A stretch of DNA of 16,633 nucleotides, taken from positions 1 through 16,633 of the forward strand of contig JAVVHH010000083.1 in NCBI GenBank assembly GCA_032249615.1, in the 5' to 3' direction. This DNA comes from JAVVHH01 sp032249615. Its GTDB lineage: Bacteria; Pseudomonadota; Alphaproteobacteria; Acetobacterales; Acetobacteraceae. The position numbers and the translations under genes are program-made. A model generated the notes under the pieces. The model did not search any database and was not told the DNA's origin. It saw only the letters and a program-made list of their open reading frames with translations. This document shows, piece by piece, positions 7,015 to 14,459 of the stretch (position 1 is its first letter; the number at the start of each line of letters is the position of its first letter).

Positions 7015-7777
7015 GGCTGGACACGAAGGCTCTGATTTCCCCGGCAATGCGGTCCGGATCCTGCAACTGCGGCAGATGCGCGCAGCCCTCCAGCAGCTTG
7101 AACCGCGCCTCGGGCATCAGCCCGGCCAGCTCCTCCGCCAAAGCCGGTGGCGTCGCCTGATCCCCGTCGCCCGCCATCAGCAGCGCCGGCATCGCCAACG
7201 ACGGCGCCGCCGACCGCAGATCGAGCCCGGCCAGCTCGGCGCACGCCCCGGCGAACACGTCGACATCCGTCGCGAGGAATCGCGCCCGGCGCTCCGCCAT
7301 GATCTCCGGCAAGCTCGCCTGTACCTCCGCCGGAAACAGCCGCAACATCGCGACGTCGACGATCCCGGCCAACCCCCTGTTCCGCGCGCCCGCCTGCATG
7401 CCGCGGAACTGCGCCGCGCCCGCCTCCGGGAAAGTGGCCGCGGTGCCGGCGAGCACGAGGCGGGTCACCAACGCGGGGTGGCGCAGCGCCAGGGTCAGCG
7501 CGACGAAGCCGCCATAGCCGTTGCCGAAAACAGTCGCGGGCCCCGAGGCAGCGCTGATCGCCTGCGCCATGCGGTCGGCGACGTCCGCCAGCGCCGGGCC
7601 GCACGCGGCCGAACCGCCGAACCCCGGCAGATCCGGCAGGAACACGGTGAAGTCGCCGGCTAGGCGCTCGGCCAGCGGCGCGCAGCTGCCGGCGTCGGCG
7701 AGCAGGGAGTGGAACAGCCAGATCGGCGCGCCGTCACCCCGCCGGTCGATCCGGACCCCCGCTATCGTCTCCTGCAT
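7007..7777 (-). CDS. Alpha/beta-hydrolase fold protein lacking the nucleophile Ser
   Basis: This soluble protein of 256 residues has an alpha/beta-hydrolase fold. Landmarks in order: an oxyanion-type strand end LFHSLLADA (21-29), PDLPGFGGS (48-56), nucleophile elbow GNGYGG (85-90), acid region MAGDGDQ (201-207), and catalytic-type His234 in GCAHLPQ. The elbow normally reads G-x-Ser-x-G; here the central residue is Gly87 (codon GGC at 7519-7517, one transition from the Ser codon AGC). The other triad members remain. The protein may be inactive, use another mechanism, or belong to a subfamily with a Gly elbow. ATG 7777 has a strong GGGGGAGAG upstream and leads the minus-strand operon. The closest functional analogies are 3-oxoadipate enol-lactonase and N-formylmaleamate deformylase, by fold only. 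Confidence 0.85.
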   Translation of the reverse strand: MQETIAGVRIDRRGDGAPIWLFHSLLADAGSCAPLAERLAGDFTVFLPDLPGFGGSAACGPALADVADRMAQAISAASGPATVFGNGYGGFVALTLALRHPALVTRLVLAGTAATFPEAGAAQFRGMQAGARNRGLAGIVDVAMLRLFPAEVQASLPEIMAERRARFLATDVDVFAGACAELAGLDLRSAAPSLAMPALLMAGDGDQATPPALAEELAGLMPEARFKLLEGCAHLPQLQDPDRIAGEIRAFVSSHG

Positions 7778-7887
7778 GCCGCTCTCCCCCTTTTGCCGGC
7801 ATCGCTCTGGCAGATTTGGCCGCCTGCGCCAAGGCGGAACAGGGAAATTAGCTTGACGTAAGATATCACGGCTCGCGACAAGGGGGC
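7778..7887. promoter_or_regulatory. Divergent control region between hydrolase operon and gntR operon
   Basis: This 110-nt gap must hold both divergent promoters. An interrupted dyad TTGACG (7853-7858) and CGACAA (7876-7881) has arms complementary at five of six positions. Nested in it is CGT-N8-ACG at 7857-7870, containing GATATC. A GT...AC spaced dyad is the general form recognised by FCD-type GntR proteins, so this may be the operator. No convincing sigma-70 pair can be seen, and the site is a guess from position and symmetry. Confidence 0.35.
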
Positions 7888-8577
7888 GTGAAGCTCCAAG
7901 ACCACGTCTGCGCCACGCTCCGCGACGACATCCTGGCCTGCCGCCTGCTGCCGGGCGCGGAATTGCGCGAGCAGACCCTCGCGGCACGACTCGGCGTCAG
8001 CAAATCGCCGGTGCGCGAAGCCCTGCTCCGCCTCGCGCAGGAGCGGCTGGTCGCCATCCGCCCGCGCCAGGGCTACCACGTGGTGCCCGTCTCCCTGCCG
8101 GAGGCCGCCGAGGTGCTCGAGCTGCGCCGCGTGCTCGAGTTGGCCTGCGTCCGCGGCGCCGCGAGTCGTGCGACGGCGGCGCAGCGCGAGTCGATCGCCC
8201 GAGCCGCCCGCTTCGAGGGCGGCAGCGACGCCTTCATCTCCTACAACCGGCTATTCCACACGAGGCTCGCCGAGTGCTGCGGCAACGCCCGCCTGGCCCA
8301 AGCAGCCGCCGGCGCCATCGCGCAGAGCGACCGTCTCGTCCAGCTCAGCCTCGGCACCCTCGAGAACCGCGATCCCGTGCGGCTCGTCGCCGAACACGCC
8401 GACCTTGCGGCTGCCGTGCTGGCCGGCGATGGCCGGGCCGCCACGCGGCTGCTGCGCCATCATCTGGAGGCTGCCGAGCACCGCGTGCTCGACGCCCTCG
8501 GCAAACTAGCGGGAGCCGCGGCAAGCGGCGTCATTGGAGAGGAAACCGGATCATGGACCAGGCGGCCGACCAGATAA
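7888..8577 (+). CDS. GntR family transcriptional regulator, FCD (FadR) subfamily
   Basis: This 229-residue DNA-binding regulator has a winged helix-turn-helix at about 1-68 (LAARLGVSKSPVREAL is the classic GntR recognition region, 31-46) and an all-helical FCD ligand domain from about 72. The metal/ligand set of FCD proteins appears as Asn120-x3-His124, His170 and His191/192; the usual first ligand is Asp, here Asn. GTG 7888 is the only start possible after the in-frame stop at 7849-7851, and AGGGGG ends 1 nt before it, so spacing is poor and translation may be weak. It is divergent from the hydrolase operon. Its last 25 nt overlap the MFS gene, implying co-transcription. It likely represses both operons until a small acid ligand binds; that is family knowledge plus position. 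Confidence 0.88.
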   Translation: MKLQDHVCATLRDDILACRLLPGAELREQTLAARLGVSKSPVREALLRLAQERLVAIRPRQGYHVVPVSLPEAAEVLELRRVLELACVRGAASRATAAQRESIARAARFEGGSDAFISYNRLFHTRLAECCGNARLAQAAAGAIAQSDRLVQLSLGTLENRDPVRLVAEHADLAAAVLAGDGRAATRLLRHHLEAAEHRVLDALGKLAGAAASGVIGEETGSWTRRPTR

Positions 8578-9965
8578 CACCCAGCCAAGCCGGGGCGGGC
8601 GCAGTCAACGCGGGACCGCGGCTCGACCGCCTGCCGATCTCGGCCTTCCACAAGCGGCTTTTCGCGCTTGTGGGTCTCGGCATGTTCTTCGACGGCTTCG
8701 ACATCTACATCGCCGCCACCATCCTGGGCTCTACCCTGCGCTCCGGCTTCTCCACGCTGGGCCAGAATGCCGCCTTCGTGTCCTCGACCTTCCTCGGCAT
8801 GATGATCGGCTCGTTGCTTACCGGTTTCATCGGCGACCGCTACGGGCGCCGGGTCACCTATCAGCTGAACTTGCTGCTGTTCGGCGGCGCGTCGCTGCTT
8901 TCCGCCTTTGCGCCCTCGATGACCGTGGTGATCGGCCTGCGCTTCCTGATGGGGGTCGGCCTCGGGGCGGAGAACGTGGTCGGCTACGCCACCATGACGG
9001 AGTTCGTCCCCGCCGCGGTCCGCGGGCGCTGGCTGGGCTACGTCGCGGTGCTGGTCGTCACCGGGTTGCCGGTCTCGGCCCTGGCCGGCTGGCTGCTCGT
9101 GCCGTATTTCGGCTGGCGGGTGATGTTCGTGCTCGGCGGGGTGGGCGCCCTGCTGATCTGGCGGGCGCGCAAGTCTTTGCCGGAGAGCCCGCGCTGGCTG
9201 GAGAGCATCGGCCGCGGCGCCGAGGCGGAAGCGCTCGTGTCGCGCATCGAGCAGGAGGCGTCCGGCGGGGCCCCGCTTTCGCCCGTTGCACCCGTGAGCC
9301 GGGCGGCCCCGTCCCGCTCGATCGCGGCGCTGTTCGCCGCGCCCCTGCTGAGCCGCATGGTGCTCGGCACGGTGTGCCTCATCGTGGTCAACACGCTGAT
9401 CTACGGCTTCATCACCTGGCTGCCGACCTTCTTCGCCAAGCAGGGGATGTCGATCGCCACCTCGTTCGGCTACTCGCTGGTGATGGCGTTGGGCGCGCCG
9501 GTGGGCGCCTTCATCGGTGCCGCGACCGTCGACCGGCTCGGCCGGCGGCGCACGATCGTCGGCGCCGGCCTTGTGTCGGTCCTGTTCGGCTGCATCTACC
9601 CGTTCGTGTCCGATCCCGTCTTGCTCCCGCTCACCGGCCTGGCGCTCACCATCCCGATCTACGTCCTCGTCGCGGTCCTGTTCGGCGTCTACATCCCCGA
9701 GTTGTTCCCGACCGAGGTCCGGCTGCGCGCGTCCGGCATTTGCAACACGTTCGGCCGCGGCGCGACCGTGCTGACGCCGTTCATCGTCGTGCCGCTGTTC
9801 ACCAGCTACGGGGTGGGCGGCGTGCTGGCGCTGATGGTGGGCCTGCTCGTGCTGATGATCGTCACCGTGCTGGCGCTCGGCGTGGAGCCGAGCGGGCGGT
9901 CGCTCGAACAGATGGCGAGCGCCGTCCCGGACACTGAACCGATGCTTGCGGAGAACCGGCCCTGA
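8553..9965 (+). CDS. MFS transporter of the aromatic acid:H+ symporter / sugar-porter-like type
   Basis: This 470-residue carrier has twelve predicted helices. The helix-1 acidic motif is FFDGFDIY, where AAHS carriers have DGFD. The loop 2-3 motif is GDRYGRR, the end of the first half is PESPRWLE, the loop 8-9 motif is DRLGRRRT, and the late motif is IPELFPTEVR. A hydrophilic central loop separates the halves at about 225-255. These match organic/aromatic acid:proton symporters. ATG 8553 is preceded by GGAGAGGAAA and lies inside the 3' end of the regulator gene. Its stop TGA overlaps the ATG of the molybdenum hydroxylase gene (TGATG), which strongly suggests that uptake and hydroxylation of the same compound are coupled. 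The substrate is not determined. Confidence 0.85.
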   Translation: MDQAADQITPSQAGAGAVNAGPRLDRLPISAFHKRLFALVGLGMFFDGFDIYIAATILGSTLRSGFSTLGQNAAFVSSTFLGMMIGSLLTGFIGDRYGRRVTYQLNLLLFGGASLLSAFAPSMTVVIGLRFLMGVGLGAENVVGYATMTEFVPAAVRGRWLGYVAVLVVTGLPVSALAGWLLVPYFGWRVMFVLGGVGALLIWRARKSLPESPRWLESIGRGAEAEALVSRIEQEASGGAPLSPVAPVSRAAPSRSIAALFAAPLLSRMVLGTVCLIVVNTLIYGFITWLPTFFAKQGMSIATSFGYSLVMALGAPVGAFIGAATVDRLGRRRTIVGAGLVSVLFGCIYPFVSDPVLLPLTGLALTIPIYVLVAVLFGVYIPELFPTEVRLRASGICNTFGRGATVLTPFIVVPLFTSYGVGGVLALMVGLLVLMIVTVLALGVEPSGRSLEQMASAVPDTEPMLAENRP

Positions 9966-12262
9966 TGGATGGAATGCAGCCTTTCGCGGGGCGGCGGGAG
10001 GACCGGCGCCTGCTGACCGGCGCCGGCCGCTACACCGCCGACCATGACCGCCCCGACCAGTTGCACGCCGTGTTCGTCCGCTCGGACCGGGCCCACGCCC
10101 GCATCGCCGGGCTCGACATCGACGCGGTCCGTGCCGCCCCGGGGGTCGCCCTCGTGCTCACCGGCACCGACACAAGGGATGCCGGCATGCATCGGACGCC
10201 GGCGCTGCTGCCGTTCCCCGGCCGGGACGGCGCCCAGCTCATCGTGCCCCCGCGCCGTGCGCTCGCCGATGACCGCGTCCGCTATGTCGGCGAGCCCGTG
10301 CTCTTGGTGCTGGCCGACACCGTGCAGCAGGCGATGGACGCCGCCGAGCTGGCCGTGATCGACTACGAGGACCTGCCGGCGCTCGCCTCCCGGGCGGCTT
10401 CCCTCGCCCCCGGCGCGATCGCCATCCACGCGGAAGCGCCGGGCAATCTCTGTCTAGATTACGAATACGGCGACGAAGCCGCCGTGCGCGCCGCCTTCGC
10501 GCAAGCCGCCCATGTCGTCACACTCGAGACCACCAGCGACCGCGTGGTCGGCAACCCCATGGAGCCGAAAGCCGCGCTCGTCGAGTGGGACGGCGACACG
10601 GTGCATCTCTGGGCCGGCAACCAGGGGTCCGTCGCGCTGCGGGACAGCCTCGCCGGGCTCACCGGCCTACCTTCGGCGAACATCGTCGTGCACGCCGATG
10701 ACGTCGGCGGCGGCTTCGGCATTCGCGGCCCGGCCTATGCCGAACACGTCGCCATGGTGCTCGCCTCCCAGCGCGCCGGCCGTCCCGTCAAATGGGTCGC
10801 GTCCCGCTCCGAAACCTTCCTGAGCGACTATCACGGCCGCGGCCTCACCATGACCGGATCGCTCGCGCTCGATGCCGAAGGCCGCTTCCTGGCGCTGCGC
10901 CACGATTGGGTGTGCGACCTCGGCGCCTATCCGGTCGCGACCGGGCCCCTCATCTCGACACTCAACCCGGCCATGATGTGCACCGGCTGCTACCGCATCC
11001 CGGCGGTCTACGGGCAGCATCGCCTGGCGCTGACCAACACGGTGCCGATCACCGCTTACCGCGGCGCCGGGCGCCCCGACATGGCCTATGTCATCGAGCG
11101 CCTGGTGGACGCGGCGGCGCGGCAGACCGGGCTCGACCGGATCGCCTTGCGGCGGCTGAACGCGCTCCCGCCCGAAGCCTTCCCCTACACGCTGCCGACC
11201 GGCGGCAAGATGGCCGCGACCTACGATAGTGGCGACTACCCCGCCCTGCTCGAGGCCGCTTTGACCCACGCGGACTGGGACGGCTTTCCCGCACGGCGCG
11301 CCCAATCCGAAGCCAGCGGCCACCTCCGCGGCATCGGCTGCGCGCTCTTCGTCGAACCGGCCGGCGGCGTCGTCCCGAAGGACGAGGTGGCGCTCATCAT
11401 CGACCGGGACGGGGTCGAGATCCACTGCGCGACGAAATCGTCCGGCCAAGGCCACGAGACCGTCTTCCCGGAGATCGTCGGCCGCGCCCTCGGCATCGCG
11501 CCGGAGCGGATCACCCTGCACGCCGGCGAACCCGACGGTCCCGCCCTGCTCGGCGGCGGCGCCTTCGCGTCACGCTCCATGCTGTCGCAGGGCGCAGCGA
11601 GCCAACTCGCTGCCGCCACCGTGATCCGCAAGGGCCGCGCGCTGGCCTCCAGCGTGCTCGAGGCGGCGGAGGCGGACATCGAATATGGCGACGGCATGTT
11701 CCGCGTCGCCGGCACCGACATTGTGCTCGACCTGTTCGAGTTGGCCGGCCTGCACCCGGGCGGCCTCGACACCGTCGAAGGATTGACGGCCAGCCGCGCG
11801 TATCCCTCGGGTGCGCACGTCGCCGAGGTCGAGATCGACCCGGCGACCGGCACGGTCGGGCTGCTGAACTACGTCGCCGTCGACGATTGCGGCGTCGTCC
11901 TCAACCACACGCTGATGGAGGGCCAACTTCTCGGCGGGATGGTGCAGGGGCTGGGCCAAGTGATGGGCGAGGTCTGCGTCTTCGAAGCGGACTCGGGCCA
12001 GATCCTGACCGGCAGCTTCATGGACTACACGATGCCCCGCGCGGAACTGCTGCCGCGCTTTTCGCTGCACGAGCTCTCGCAGCCGTCACCCAACAACGCG
12101 CTCGGCGTCAAGGGCGTGGGCGAGGCCGGAACGACGGGCTCGCTGAGCGCCGCCATGAACGCCATCCTCGACGCCCTTGCCCCGGCCGGCGTCACCCACT
12201 TCGACATGCCGGCCTCGCCCAGCCGCGTCTGGAACGCGCTCCAGGCGGCTAGAGGCGCTTAG
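9965..12262 (+). CDS. Xanthine dehydrogenase/CO dehydrogenase-family molybdopterin-binding large subunit
   Basis: This 765-residue protein is the catalytic Mo subunit of a xanthine oxidase-family hydroxylase. The N-terminal a/b hammerhead domain is at about 10-130 (start GRREDRRLLTGAGRY). Cofactor-contact motifs are VGGGFG (247-252), AYRGAGR (364-370) and GQGHET (494-499). The base-catalyst Glu720 lies in KGVGEAG. The active loop reads AYRGAGR, not the AYRCSFR of true CO dehydrogenase, so CO is not the substrate. Such enzymes hydroxylate N-heterocycles, aldehydes or aromatic acids. They normally work with a [2Fe-2S] subunit and an FAD subunit; neither is encoded next to it. The start overlaps the transporter stop by 1 nt. 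Its TAG stop overlaps the stop of the convergent gene. Length and motifs look intact. Confidence 0.9.
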   Translation: MDGMQPFAGRREDRRLLTGAGRYTADHDRPDQLHAVFVRSDRAHARIAGLDIDAVRAAPGVALVLTGTDTRDAGMHRTPALLPFPGRDGAQLIVPPRRALADDRVRYVGEPVLLVLADTVQQAMDAAELAVIDYEDLPALASRAASLAPGAIAIHAEAPGNLCLDYEYGDEAAVRAAFAQAAHVVTLETTSDRVVGNPMEPKAALVEWDGDTVHLWAGNQGSVALRDSLAGLTGLPSANIVVHADDVGGGFGIRGPAYAEHVAMVLASQRAGRPVKWVASRSETFLSDYHGRGLTMTGSLALDAEGRFLALRHDWVCDLGAYPVATGPLISTLNPAMMCTGCYRIPAVYGQHRLALTNTVPITAYRGAGRPDMAYVIERLVDAAARQTGLDRIALRRLNALPPEAFPYTLPTGGKMAATYDSGDYPALLEAALTHADWDGFPARRAQSEASGHLRGIGCALFVEPAGGVVPKDEVALIIDRDGVEIHCATKSSGQGHETVFPEIVGRALGIAPERITLHAGEPDGPALLGGGAFASRSMLSQGAASQLAAATVIRKGRALASSVLEAAEADIEYGDGMFRVAGTDIVLDLFELAGLHPGGLDTVEGLTASRAYPSGAHVAEVEIDPATGTVGLLNYVAVDDCGVVLNHTLMEGQLLGGMVQGLGQVMGEVCVFEADSGQILTGSFMDYTMPRAELLPRFSLHELSQPSPNNALGVKGVGEAGTTGSLSAAMNAILDALAPAGVTHFDMPASPSRVWNALQAARGA

Positions 12263-12720
12263 GCGCTCGGGGTCGCCGGGGTCGCCTCGGGCTCCGCGCT
12301 CTCGGCGACGTTCTCCTGCTCGGCGGGAGGCTCCTGCTCGGCGGTGGCCTCCTCCGGAGTTTCCACGGCCGCCACGGGCTCCGGCTTCTCCGGGGGCGGC
12401 TCCTTCGAGCGGTCCCGCGCGGCGCCGAGAAAGTCGAACACCAGCGGGTCATGCCCCTCGAAGACGAGGTGATACTCGGCCCGAACCGGCGCATGCGTCG
12501 CCTGGTCGACCTTGCCGACCTTCCAGATCACCCAGCCCTGGCCGCGGTCCACTAGGACCGGCGGCAGGCTCTCGATCCGGCTCGGCGGCCGCTTCTCGTC
12601 GCGGCCGCGACGGCCCGGGCCACCCGGCCCACCTCTGCCGCCTTTCCGCTCGCTTCTGTTCATGTCGAATTGCGCCGGGGCAGCGGTTTTCGCTTTGGGC
12701 GTGCCGGGTTGCTTAGCCAT
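12259..12720 (-). CDS. Unrecognised 153-residue protein with disordered ends
   Basis: I do not recognise this protein. The N-terminal 45 residues are Lys/Arg/Gly-rich (GGRGGPGGPGRRGRDEK). The centre, about 45-103, looks folded and contains WVIWKVGKVDQATHAPV and YHLVFEGHDPLVFDF. The last 50 residues are Pro/Glu/Ala-rich and acidic. There is no signal peptide or membrane helix. ATG 12720 has AAGAGGG about 4 nt upstream. It lies 48 nt after the ligase gene on the same strand and probably shares its transcript. The stop overlaps the stop of the Mo hydroxylase gene by 4 nt. The opposite end charges suggest a nucleic-acid- or protein-binding adaptor, but that is speculation. Steady codon use and the ordered core argue that it is a real gene. 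Confidence 0.65.
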   Translation of the reverse strand: MAKQPGTPKAKTAAPAQFDMNRSERKGGRGGPGGPGRRGRDEKRPPSRIESLPPVLVDRGQGWVIWKVGKVDQATHAPVRAEYHLVFEGHDPLVFDFLGAARDRSKEPPPEKPEPVAAVETPEEATAEQEPPAEQENVAESAEPEATPATPSA

Positions 12721-12768
12721 GCACCCTCTTAAAACAATCCGAAGCCCGGCGCCATGTCCTCGCCTCCA

Positions 12769-13803
12769 TCACGACAGGAGCCGCCCCACGAGTTCGCCGG
12801 GTCTGGCCTCTTCGCGGATCTGCTCGAACGTGCATTGGCGCGGCGCTTTGTCCGGCCGCCAGCGGAGCAGCATGGTCCCGTGGCGGAACCGCCCCTCCGT
12901 CACTTGGTCGTAGCTGACTTCGACCACCAGCTCCGGACGAAGCTTCTCCCAGGCCGCCGATTCCGCGGTTGCCCAGCGGCTCGGACCGCCCGGCGCATCG
13001 CCCGTGAAGCCCTCGCCGCCGCGTAGCGCGAGCAGCCGCCGGGTCAGCTCCGGCTTGTCGGCGTTGCTGATCGCCGAGGTGAAGCCGACATGGTCGAGCC
13101 GGCCCGCCTCGTCGTACAGCCCGAGCAGCAGCGAACCAACCATGCCGGACCCCTTGCCGTATCGGAAGCCGCCCACGACGCAATCCGCGCTCCGATGCGT
13201 CTTGACCTTGAGCATGTCCCGCTTGCCCGGCGCGTAAGCCGCATCGATCCGCTTGGCGATAACGCCGTCCAGCGCGCCATGCGCCCGCTCGAGCCACGCC
13301 GCCGCCTGCTGGCGGTCATGGGTGTACGGCGAGAGACGGACGCGGTCCGCCGGCGTGAACCCGGCCACCGCGCGCTCCAGCGCCCCCCGGCGCTCGCCGA
13401 GCGGCGCCTCGAGCAGCGCCGGGGCCGCCGCCGTCGCCAAGCAGTCGAACACGACCAGCAGCGCCGGCGTCTCGGCCGCCAGCTTGCGGATGCGGCTCGG
13501 CGCCGGATGGATCCGGTCCTGCAGGGCGCCGAACGACAGCGTGTCGCCCCGCGGCACCATCAGCTCCCCATCGAGCACGAACTCGTCGGCCTTCGCCCCC
13601 GCCAGCGCGGCGACCATCTCGGGGAAATAGCGCCCGAGCGGCTTACCCGACTTCGCCCGTAGCTCGACCTCGGCGCCCAATTTGAAGGCAAGGCAGCGGA
13701 AGCCGTCCCATTTCGGCTCGAACTGCCAGCCCGACGCGTCCGGCAAGCTGTCCACCACCTTGGCTTCCATTGGCGCCGTCTGCAGGTCGAGCAGAAAGAT
13801 CAC
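12769..13803 (-). CDS. ligC: LigC-type ATP-dependent DNA ligase
   Basis: This 344-residue ligase consists of an adenylation domain and an OB domain, with no LigD-like polymerase or nuclease modules. Motifs are clear: nucleophile Lys31 in KWDGFR (motif I), RAKSG (49-53), LDGELM (77-82, motif III), LLVVFDCL (115-122, IIIa), DGVIAKR (179-185, IV) and MLKVKTHR (197-204, V). It seals nicks using ATP; relatives in rhizobia and mycobacteria act as accessory ligases in repair and non-homologous end joining. GTG 13803 starts 3 nt after the lipoprotein stop, so translation may be coupled. ATG 13770 (MEAKVV) is the alternative and keeps all motifs, but homologs usually extend upstream of it. No Ku gene is visible in the window. 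Confidence 0.88.
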   Translation of the reverse strand: MIFLLDLQTAPMEAKVVDSLPDASGWQFEPKWDGFRCLAFKLGAEVELRAKSGKPLGRYFPEMVAALAGAKADEFVLDGELMVPRGDTLSFGALQDRIHPAPSRIRKLAAETPALLVVFDCLATAAAPALLEAPLGERRGALERAVAGFTPADRVRLSPYTHDRQQAAAWLERAHGALDGVIAKRIDAAYAPGKRDMLKVKTHRSADCVVGGFRYGKGSGMVGSLLLGLYDEAGRLDHVGFTSAISNADKPELTRRLLALRGGEGFTGDAPGGPSRWATAESAAWEKLRPELVVEVSYDQVTEGRFRHGTMLLRWRPDKAPRQCTFEQIREEARPGELVGRLLS

Positions 13804-13806
13804 TGC

Positions 13807-14043
13807 TTAACGGCCGATCGTCGTCGCGGCCCCCCGGGGAAGGCTGTTCAGCGTCTGAAAAGGCAACTGCGGCGAGGAGCTATTTTGCGACCCGCCGGGA
13901 GATTGTGTCCCAACCCAGGGCTCGCTGTTCACCGGACCCGGCACGGCCGTCTGTTGCGCGGCCACCGGCTGCCCGGCTGGCGGCTGCGCGGCACAGCCGC
14001 CCAGAACGACCAAAATGCAGGGAACGAGCGCTCGAAGGTTCAC
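13807..14043 (-). CDS. Small Pro/Gln-rich lipoprotein
   Basis: This 78-residue precursor has an N-terminal signal (MNLRALVPCILVVLGGC) ending in a lipobox LGGC with the modified Cys at 17. The mature part is about 60 residues, rich in Pro, Gln, Gly and Ser, with no recognisable fold. It would be acylated and held at the inner or outer membrane. GTG 14043 is supported by GGAGG ending 8 nt upstream. It heads the minus-strand unit lipoprotein-ligase-unknown protein, with only 3 nt to the ligase start. A functional link between a lipoprotein and a DNA ligase is not obvious, and they may share only a promoter. The lipoprotein call rests on the signal alone. Confidence 0.7.
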   Translation of the reverse strand: MNLRALVPCILVVLGGCAAQPPAGQPVAAQQTAVPGPVNSEPWVGTQSPGGSQNSSSPQLPFQTLNSLPRGAATTIGR

Positions 14044-14176
14044 GGTACTGCCTCCATCGGGGTTCTACTCTCCCGTAACGCTGGACGACCCCGGCACGCC
14101 CACGCCCGCGCAAAAGTGAGCAAGCGGGAGCCGGGATGGACCGTTGTCAGGTGATCGACCACGAGAGGAGTTCGCC

Positions 14177-14422
14177 ATGAACGACAAAACCCAGCCCTCG
14201 ACGCGCAAAGACGGCTTCGGCACGGAAGGTATCGGCGAAGCCGGCGACGGCAGCATGGGCCAGGCTGGCAGCAGCGGCGGCGGCACCGGCGCGTCCACCA
14301 CCGGCGGCCGCCGCAACGGCGCCACACCGGCCGAGGGCGCCTTCGGCGATGACGCAGCGAAAGGCCGGAACGTCCCGGCGAACAAGCAGGGCATCGATAA
14401 CGGCAACGGCGCGCAAGACTAG
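14177..14422 (+). CDS. Small Gly-rich hydrophilic protein
   Basis: This 81-residue protein is very rich in Gly, Ala, Asn and Thr, with no hydrophobic segment and no Cys. It is probably unstructured. Recognisable pieces are KDGFGTEGIGEAG near the start and NKQGIDNGNG at the end. ATG 14177 has GAGAGGAG (14163-14170) 6 nt upstream, a strong ribosome site that favours it over the upstream in-frame ATG 14144. A strong hairpin begins 2 nt after the stop. I do not know the family. Composition recalls small stress- or desiccation-associated proteins, and such genes often sit near DUF2934/YsnF-type genes, but this is only a resemblance. Confidence 0.6.
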   Translation: MNDKTQPSTRKDGFGTEGIGEAGDGSMGQAGSSGGGTGASTTGGRRNGATPAEGAFGDDAAKGRNVPANKQGIDNGNGAQD

Positions 14423-14424
14423 CG

Positions 14425-14459
14425 TACTCCCGACCGGGTGGAACCACCGGTCGGGAGTA
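14425..14459 (+). terminator. Strong hairpin after the Gly-rich protein gene
   Basis: Arms TACTCCCGACCGG (14425-14437) and CCGGTCGGGAGTA (14447-14459) pair perfectly over 13 bp around a 9-nt loop. The stem starts 2 nt after the stop codon. A T tract is lacking, but position and stability fit a terminator or an mRNA 3'-end stabiliser. Confidence 0.6.

Noticed and set aside
8534..9937. Long plus-strand frame overlapping the aromatic-acid-type MFS gene
   Set aside because: Arg/His-rich shadow frame; the other frame has all the MFS motifs.
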